This document shows, piece after piece, positions 1 through 3,383 of a stretch of DNA of 6,132 bases (position 1 is the first letter of the stretch; the number at the start of each line of letters is the position of its first letter). Origin of the DNA: Paracoccaceae bacterium. GTDB taxonomy: Bacteria; Pseudomonadota; Alphaproteobacteria; Rhodobacterales; Rhodobacteraceae. The notes under the pieces were generated by a model. It saw only the letters and a program-made list of their open reading frames with translations. It searched no databases and was not told the origin of the DNA. The position numbers and the translations under genes are program-made. The stretch is taken from positions 1-6,132 of the forward strand of contig WFTU01000080.1 in assembly GCA_015485375.1 (NCBI GenBank). The letters are read 5' to 3'.

Positions 1-54
1 GATCTGGTCCCAGCTGATGTGAAAACCCTTTTCGTGGGGGAGTTTATCGGTCAT
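1..54 (-). CDS. gpt: Probable xanthine phosphoribosyltransferase, N-terminal fragment (runs off left edge)
   Basis: Only the first 18 codons are present, reading leftwards from an ATG at 54..52. The peptide begins MTDKLPHEKGFHISWDQI, which resembles from memory the N-terminus of alphaproteobacterial xanthine(-guanine) phosphoribosyltransferases. These cytoplasmic enzymes attach ribose phosphate from PRPP to xanthine or guanine in purine salvage. The ATG overlaps the fabI stop codon as ATGA, and an AGGGA Shine-Dalgarno-like sequence lies about 8 nt upstream inside fabI, so the start is well placed and translation is probably coupled to fabI. No catalytic residues or PRPP-binding loop fall within the window. 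The gene-level identification therefore rests on a short N-terminal match. That a gene starts here is more certain than which gene it is. Confidence 0.65.
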   Translation of the reverse strand, partial: MTDKLPHEKGFHISWDQI

Positions 55-872
55 TTCTTGCGTCCCTGTACTACGTCGATATCCGGTGCGTCCTCGGCCT
101 TCATGCCGACAACCTGATAGCCCGCATCCACGTGATGGTTCTCTCCGGTCACGCCCGAGGACAGGTCGGAAAGCAGATACATCGCTGATTTGCCCACATC
201 CGTCTGCGTCACGTTGCGGCGCAGGGGCGAGTTCAGCTCGTTCCATTTCATGATGTAGCGGAAATCGCCGATGCCGCTGGCGGCCAGCGTCTTGATCGGA
301 CCGGCGGAGAGGGCGTTGACGCGGATGTTGCGCGGCCCCAGATCCATCGCCATATATTTGACCGAAGCCTCCAGCCCCGCCTTGGCCACGCCCATGACGT
401 TATAGTGCGGCATGACTTTCTCGGCGCCGTAATAGGTCAGCGTGAGGCAGGAGCCGCCGTCCGGCATCATCTTCTCGGCCCGCTGCACAACAGCGGTGAA
501 GGAATAGACCGAGATGTTCATCGTCATCTCGAAGTTCTTCGCCGTGGTATCGACATAGCGGCCGCGCAGTTCCGATTTGTCGGAAAAGCCGATGGCATGG
601 ACCAGAAAGTCCAGCTTGCCCCATTTTTCCTCGAGCGCGGCGAAAACCGCGTCCATCGATTCGTCGCTGGTGACATCACATTCCAGCACGATGTCGGTGC
701 CCAGACTCGCGGCCAGTGGCAGAACGCGCTTTCCCAGCGCGTCACCCTGATAGGTGAATGCCAGCTCCGCCCCTTGTTCGTGACAGGCCTGCGCGATGCC
801 CCAGGCGATCGACTTGTCATTGGCGACCCCCATGATCAGGCCGCGTTTGCCCTGCATTAATCCCGTGCCCAT
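51..872 (-). CDS. fabI: Enoyl-[acyl-carrier-protein] reductase (NADH), FabI type
   Basis: FabI catalyses the last reduction of each fatty-acid elongation cycle, turning trans-2-enoyl-ACP into acyl-ACP with NADH in the cytoplasm. The 273-residue protein has the FabI form of the short-chain dehydrogenase nucleotide motif (GVANDKSIAWGIA, residues 15-27). Its catalytic pair is Tyr157 and Lys164 (YNVMGVAK), with the additional conserved Tyr147, matching E. coli Tyr156, Lys163 and Tyr146. SAGPIKTLAASGI, in the substrate-loop region, is also typical. The Gly of AIGF (Gly95) aligns with E. coli Gly93, the position changed in triclosan-resistant mutants, so this is the sensitive-type residue. The frame is open back to an ATG at 899, but I chose the ATG at 872 because AGGGG lies 7 nt before it and the length fits the family. 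A third ATG at 857 has a weaker site. The next gene overlaps its stop by ATGA. Confidence 0.96.
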   Translation of the reverse strand: MGTGLMQGKRGLIMGVANDKSIAWGIAQACHEQGAELAFTYQGDALGKRVLPLAASLGTDIVLECDVTSDESMDAVFAALEEKWGKLDFLVHAIGFSDKSELRGRYVDTTAKNFEMTMNISVYSFTAVVQRAEKMMPDGGSCLTLTYYGAEKVMPHYNVMGVAKAGLEASVKYMAMDLGPRNIRVNALSAGPIKTLAASGIGDFRYIMKWNELNSPLRRNVTQTDVGKSAMYLLSDLSSGVTGENHHVDAGYQVVGMKAEDAPDIDVVQGRKK

Positions 873-879
873 CGTTCTG

Positions 880-884
880 CCCCT
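880..884 (-). promoter_or_regulatory. Ribosome binding site deciding the fabI start
   Basis: The minus strand reads AGGGG here, 7 nt upstream of the ATG at 872..870. The in-frame ATGs at 899 (further upstream) and 857 (inside the gene) have no comparable site, so this one selects the 273-residue product. Confidence 0.6.
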
Positions 885-904
885 TGTTCCTGGTTTCACA
901 GGAT

Positions 905-933
905 GGTTTAAGCTAATGCGACAGGCGCTTCAA
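905..933 (-). promoter_or_regulatory. Candidate fabI promoter
   Basis: On the minus strand TTGAAG (933..928) and TAAACC (910..905) are separated by 17 bp, which would place transcription start about 25 nt upstream of the fabI start codon. The -35 matches the sigma-70 consensus at 4 of 6 positions and the -10 at only 3 of 6, so this is a weak positional guess. The opposite promoter for pdxH must lie in the same 97-bp gap or just inside fabI. TTGTTC (884-889) with TTTAAG (907-912), also 17 bp apart, is the best plus-strand candidate and is equally weak. Confidence 0.25.
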
Positions 934-959
934 GATGGTGCTGTCTTGCAGCCGACAAT

Positions 960-963
960 GGAG
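960..963 (+). promoter_or_regulatory. Ribosome binding site deciding the pdxH start
   Basis: GGAG sits 6 nt before the ATG at 970. An in-frame ATG at 958 actually contributes its last base to this GGAG and has no good site of its own, which favours the start at 970. Confidence 0.55.
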
Positions 964-969
964 AACAAC

Positions 970-1584
970 ATGGGTGACGATACCAGACGCAGCGGTATAT
1001 TTGCCGGAGACGACCCTTTCGCGATTGCGCGGGACTGGCTGGCCGAGGCGGAAAAGACCGAGCCGAACGACCCCAATGCCATCGCGCTGGCGACGGTCGA
1101 TGCGGGCGGCATGCCGAATGTGCGCATGGTTCTGCTGAAGGAGATCGAGGCGGAGGCGTTTGTTTTCTATACCAATTACGAGAGCGCGAAGGCAGCGGAG
1201 CTGGACGGGTCCGGCAAGGCGGCCTTTGTGATGCACTGGAAATCCCTGCGCCGGCAGATCCGGGTGCGCGGGCTGGTGACGCGGGAGGACGGGGAAAAGG
1301 CGGATGCCTATTATGCCTCGCGGTCCTTGCCGAGCCGTCTGGGGGCCTGGGCCTCGAAACAGTCGCGCCCGCTGGGATCGCGCGCCGAGTTGATGGCGGA
1401 GGTGGCGAAAGTGACGGCGGCGAAGGGGCTGCATCCGGCGCGGCCGCCATTCTGGGGCGGCTATCGCATCACGCCGCTGGAGATCGAATTCTGGGCCGAC
1501 GGGCAGCATCGTTTGCATGACCGCTTCCGCTGGACACGGGAAAATACAGATAAAAAATGGCAAATCGAACGGCTGCAGCCGTGA
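970..1584 (+). CDS. pdxH: Pyridoxamine 5'-phosphate oxidase
   Basis: PdxH is a cytoplasmic FMN enzyme that oxidises pyridoxamine or pyridoxine 5'-phosphate to pyridoxal 5'-phosphate, the last step of vitamin B6 synthesis and salvage. The 204-residue protein matches the family from end to end. It has the FMN-binding stretch RMVLLKE followed by FVFYTNYESAKA, then RQIRVRG, LGAWASKQS and PFWGGYR. The C-terminal family signature is IEFWADGQHRLHDR (residues 172-185), in which Arg181 and His183 correspond to the substrate-binding Arg197 and His199 of E. coli. The frame is open far upstream, to about 796 and overlapping fabI. The start at 970 is preferred because of its GGAG and because family members usually begin shortly before the IFAGDDPF segment. 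It is transcribed away from fabI, and no partner gene follows closely. Confidence 0.95.
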   Translation: MGDDTRRSGIFAGDDPFAIARDWLAEAEKTEPNDPNAIALATVDAGGMPNVRMVLLKEIEAEAFVFYTNYESAKAAELDGSGKAAFVMHWKSLRRQIRVRGLVTREDGEKADAYYASRSLPSRLGAWASKQSRPLGSRAELMAEVAKVTAAKGLHPARPPFWGGYRITPLEIEFWADGQHRLHDRFRWTRENTDKKWQIERLQP

Positions 1585-1623
1585 TCAACCGCTGGTAGTG
1601 TGTTGCAAACAGGTTTCGGTTGA
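1585..1623. repeat. Inverted repeat directly after pdxH
   Basis: TCAACCG (1585-1591) and CGGTTGA (1617-1623) form a perfect 7-bp inverted repeat around a 25-nt loop that itself holds TGTT-GCA-AACA (1601-1611). It begins at the base after the pdxH stop codon, where a terminator would be expected. It has no U-run after it and a large loop, so it is not a standard intrinsic terminator. It could be a transcript-end structure or chance. Confidence 0.3.
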
Positions 1624-1666
1624 GTGCGAAAAAGGCGAGAAAACGCCGAAAACATCCGCGATTCTC

Positions 1667-1695
1667 TTGCCATGCCGGAAAATTTACTAAATAGT
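1667..1695 (+). promoter_or_regulatory. Candidate promoter for the cold-shock gene
   Basis: TTGCCA (1667-1672, 5 of 6 to the sigma-70 -35) is separated by 17 bp from AATAGT (1690-1695, 4 of 6 to the -10). Transcription would begin near 1702 and leave an untranslated leader of roughly 80 nt. A leader of some length is common for cold-shock genes, but no conserved cold-box sequence was recognised in it. Confidence 0.35.
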
Positions 1696-1785
1696 CCGTT
1701 GCAATACGGGGCTGATTTTAACTGATCCGTTACAGATTGTTTTTGGCAGCTGTTTCGGAAGTATCGGGAAGATGGAACGGAAATA

Positions 1786-2292
1786 ATGATCAAGGGGCAG
1801 GTCAAGTGGTTTGATGCTGCGAAGGGATTCGGCTTTATTGTCAGTGACGAAGTCGACGGTGATATCCTTTTGCACGCCAACGTATTGAGAAACTTCGGTC
1901 GCAGTTCGATTGCCGAAGGCTCGCCAATTGTGGTCGATGTCCAGGTGACTGATCGCGGGCAGCAGGCCTCGGAAATTCACGAGATAGGCGTGCCGGAGCA
2001 ACCCGCCGAGAGCGCCGACGAGGCCAGCGGGCTGAGCGTGCCGGAAGTCGGGGCGGATGTGCCGCTGCAACCGGCGCGGGTCAAGTGGTTCGACAAGGCC
2101 AAGGGATTCGGGTTTGCCAATATTTTCGACAGCGAGGCCGATATTTTCCTGCATGTGGAAATTATGCGCCATTTCGGTCTGTCGGATTTGCAGCCGGGCG
2201 AAGCGATCTCGGTTCGGGTGATCGAGGGACCGCGCGGTCTGATGGCTGGCGAGGTCCGGTCCTGGGACCAGATACTGCAAGAGAAAAAGTAA
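1786..2292 (+). CDS. Cold-shock protein with two cold-shock domains
   Basis: The 168-residue protein carries two cold-shock (OB-fold) domains, each binding single-stranded RNA or DNA through RNP1 and RNP2 motifs. Domain 1 spans about residues 1-67 (VKWFD 6-10, RNP1 KGFGFI 13-18, RNP2 DILLH 26-30). Domain 2 spans about 97-160 (VKWFD 99-103, RNP1 KGFGFA 106-111, RNP2 DIFLH 119-123). A linker of about 28 residues rich in Glu, Ala and Pro joins them. Double-domain Csps are characteristic of alphaproteobacteria, for example CspC and CspD of Caulobacter, where some act in stationary phase rather than cold shock. The expected role is an RNA chaperone in the cytoplasm. The tandem duplication is still visible in DNA: 1801-1835 and 2080-2114 agree at 28 of 35 bases. 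The start has only a weak GGAA-type site. The DUF192 gene starts 3 bp after the stop, suggesting one transcript. Confidence 0.9.
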   Translation: MIKGQVKWFDAAKGFGFIVSDEVDGDILLHANVLRNFGRSSIAEGSPIVVDVQVTDRGQQASEIHEIGVPEQPAESADEASGLSVPEVGADVPLQPARVKWFDKAKGFGFANIFDSEADIFLHVEIMRHFGLSDLQPGEAISVRVIEGPRGLMAGEVRSWDQILQEKK

Positions 2293-2295
2293 TCC

Positions 2296-2772
2296 ATGAA
2301 AATTCTGTTCAACGCGTTTCTGGTTGTCGTGCTGCTGGTTCCCGGACTGGCGCGGGCGCAGGAAGATTGTGCGCCGGACCGGCTCGATATACGCTCGGGC
2401 GGAAGTTCGGTGCGTTTCAGCGTTGAAGTGGTGGATACGCCGCAGGGCAGGGCCGTCGGGCTGATGAACCGGCCGAGTATGGGCAGGTTTGCCGGTATGC
2501 TGTTTGTCTACCCCAGCGCCAAGCCGGTGAGTTTCTGGATGCGCAATACGCTTATTCCGCTGGATATGCTGTTTATCGGCGCCGACGGGGTGGTGGACCG
2601 GGTGCATGAAAACGCAATCCCGCTGGACGAGACACCGATTTTCGGTGGCGACGAAATCCAGTATGTGGTCGAGATCAACGGCGGCATGGCCCGTACCTTG
2701 GGTATCGAGGCCGGGGCCGAGGTGCGCCATCCGGCGATTTCGGGGCCTGATGTCGTTTGGTCCTGCGACTGA
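2296..2772 (+). CDS. Exported DUF192-family protein of unknown function
   Basis: This is a 158-residue protein with a clear Sec signal peptide: MK, a hydrophobic run over residues 3-18, then ARA before Gln22 as the likely cleavage point. It is therefore expected in the periplasm. The rest is one DUF192 domain. It is recognised by RAVGLMNRP (52-60), GMLFVYP (67-73), the highly conserved FWMRNTLIPLDMLFI (80-94), the following VHENAIPLDETP (103-114), and YVVEINGG (123-130). The biochemical function of this family is not established. The mature chain has only two cysteines, Cys25 near its N-terminus and Cys157 next to last, which could form a disulfide. The gene starts 3 bp after the stop of the cold-shock gene and has no strong Shine-Dalgarno sequence, so its translation is probably coupled to that gene. 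No convincing terminator separates it from the tRNA. Confidence 0.9.
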   Translation: MKILFNAFLVVVLLVPGLARAQEDCAPDRLDIRSGGSSVRFSVEVVDTPQGRAVGLMNRPSMGRFAGMLFVYPSAKPVSFWMRNTLIPLDMLFIGADGVVDRVHENAIPLDETPIFGGDEIQYVVEINGGMARTLGIEAGAEVRHPAISGPDVVWSCD

Positions 2773-2789
2773 TTTTTCGCTTCCCTTTC

Positions 2790-2795
2790 TATAGT
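2790..2795 (+). promoter_or_regulatory. Candidate -10 element for tRNA-Pro
   Basis: TATAGT (5 of 6 to consensus) lies 25 nt before the mature 5' end of the tRNA, a suitable place for a short precursor leader. No good -35 is seen 16-18 bp upstream, where the sequence around 2766-2773 falls at the end of the DUF192 gene. The tRNA may instead be read through from that gene. Confidence 0.3.
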
Positions 2796-2819
2796 CTTCG
2801 CGATAGATGAACCCCCAGT

Positions 2820-2932
<113 letters not shown>

Positions 2933-3201
2933 TGCAGGGGACAATTTATATCAGATTTTTCGCATATAATTTCCGAATCGCGATGCGCCGAATGGCGGAT
3001 TGCGGTGGTGCGTTGAGGTATCACTTTTCGAGCGAATGCAAAGGTTTTGATATCGCGTTGTTTTCGCAAGGCGGTGCAATGTGATTCGACAGGAGCGATG
3101 CAGGGGAAACGCTTTTGCTAACGTCGCGGAATGCGCTGAAGGGCCGGAATCCCGAAAGGGCTCGTCAACTGAAAAGTTTTGTAAATTCGCAAATTTTGTC
3201 G

Positions 3202-3229
3202 TTGACCGCGGCCCTCCGGATGCTCCAAT
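3202..3229 (+). promoter_or_regulatory. Candidate nrdJ promoter
   Basis: TTGACC (3202-3207, 5 of 6 to the -35 consensus) and TCCAAT (3224-3229, 4 of 6 to the -10) are 16 bp apart. Transcription would start near 3236, giving a leader of about 148 nt. The -10 falls inside the weaker NrdR-like box (3220-3235), and the stronger box begins about 15 nt after the predicted start. This is a layout expected for repression. Confidence 0.4.
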
Positions 3230-3235
3230 TTGCGT
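3220..3235 (+). promoter_or_regulatory. Weak second NrdR-like box
   Basis: Aligned to the known NrdR consensus acaCwAtATaTwGtgt, this site matches 9 of 16 positions, including the conserved C4 and G13. On its own it would be ignored. It is reported because it lies exactly 31 bp (about three helical turns) upstream of the much better box, the spacing usual for paired NrdR boxes. Confidence 0.35.
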
Positions 3236-3250
3236 GAGAAAGTCACGAAG

Positions 3251-3266
3251 CCACAAGATGTAGTGT
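3251..3266 (+). promoter_or_regulatory. NrdR box upstream of nrdJ
   Basis: CCACAAGATGTAGTGT matches the NrdR consensus acaCwAtATaTwGtgt at 13 of 16 positions, including C4, A6, A8, T9, T11 and G13. NrdR is the ATP/dATP-sensing repressor of ribonucleotide reductase genes in most bacteria. A box of this quality 118 bp before an RNR start codon is strong contextual evidence that nrdJ is NrdR-controlled. Only the site is seen here; the nrdR gene is not in the window. Confidence 0.65.
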
Positions 3267-3338
3267 TCGCGCTCCGAAAACGGCTTACGGGTATTTAGAG
3301 AAATTTGGCCAAAGCGGCGCGGCGCTCCGGTATATCGG

Positions 3339-3363
3339 GGCCGTTTAACAAGGCGTAAACGCC
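3339..3363 (+). other. Hairpin in the nrdJ leader, with an alternative pairing
   Basis: CGTTTA (3342-3347) pairs with TAAACG (3356-3361) around the loop ACAAGGCG. Allowing C3341 to bulge, GG (3339-3340) extends the stem to 8 bp by pairing with CC (3362-3363). The loop's GGCG (3352-3355) could instead pair with CGCC (3360-3363) as a GGCG-TAAA-CGCC hairpin, so the two folds exclude each other. The structure ends 11 nt before the AGGG ribosome binding site (3375-3378). There is no U-run, so it is not an intrinsic terminator. Confidence 0.4.
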
Positions 3364-3383
3364 GGAAAAGAATGAGGGCAGGC

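Noticed and set aside
796..969. N-terminal extension of pdxH upstream of the ATG at 970
   Set aside because: The extension overlaps fabI antisense, has no family similarity, and the GGAG at 960-963 supports the shorter start.
3067..3200. Possible cobalamin riboswitch
   Set aside because: Only GGTGC and GGGGAAAC fragments resemble the family; the B12 box and GCCACTG core are not visible.
3081..3263. Plus-strand 60-codon frame in the gap before nrdJ
   Set aside because: It has no Shine-Dalgarno sequence and an unremarkable product, and it runs through the proposed nrdJ promoter and NrdR box, so a coding role is not supported.
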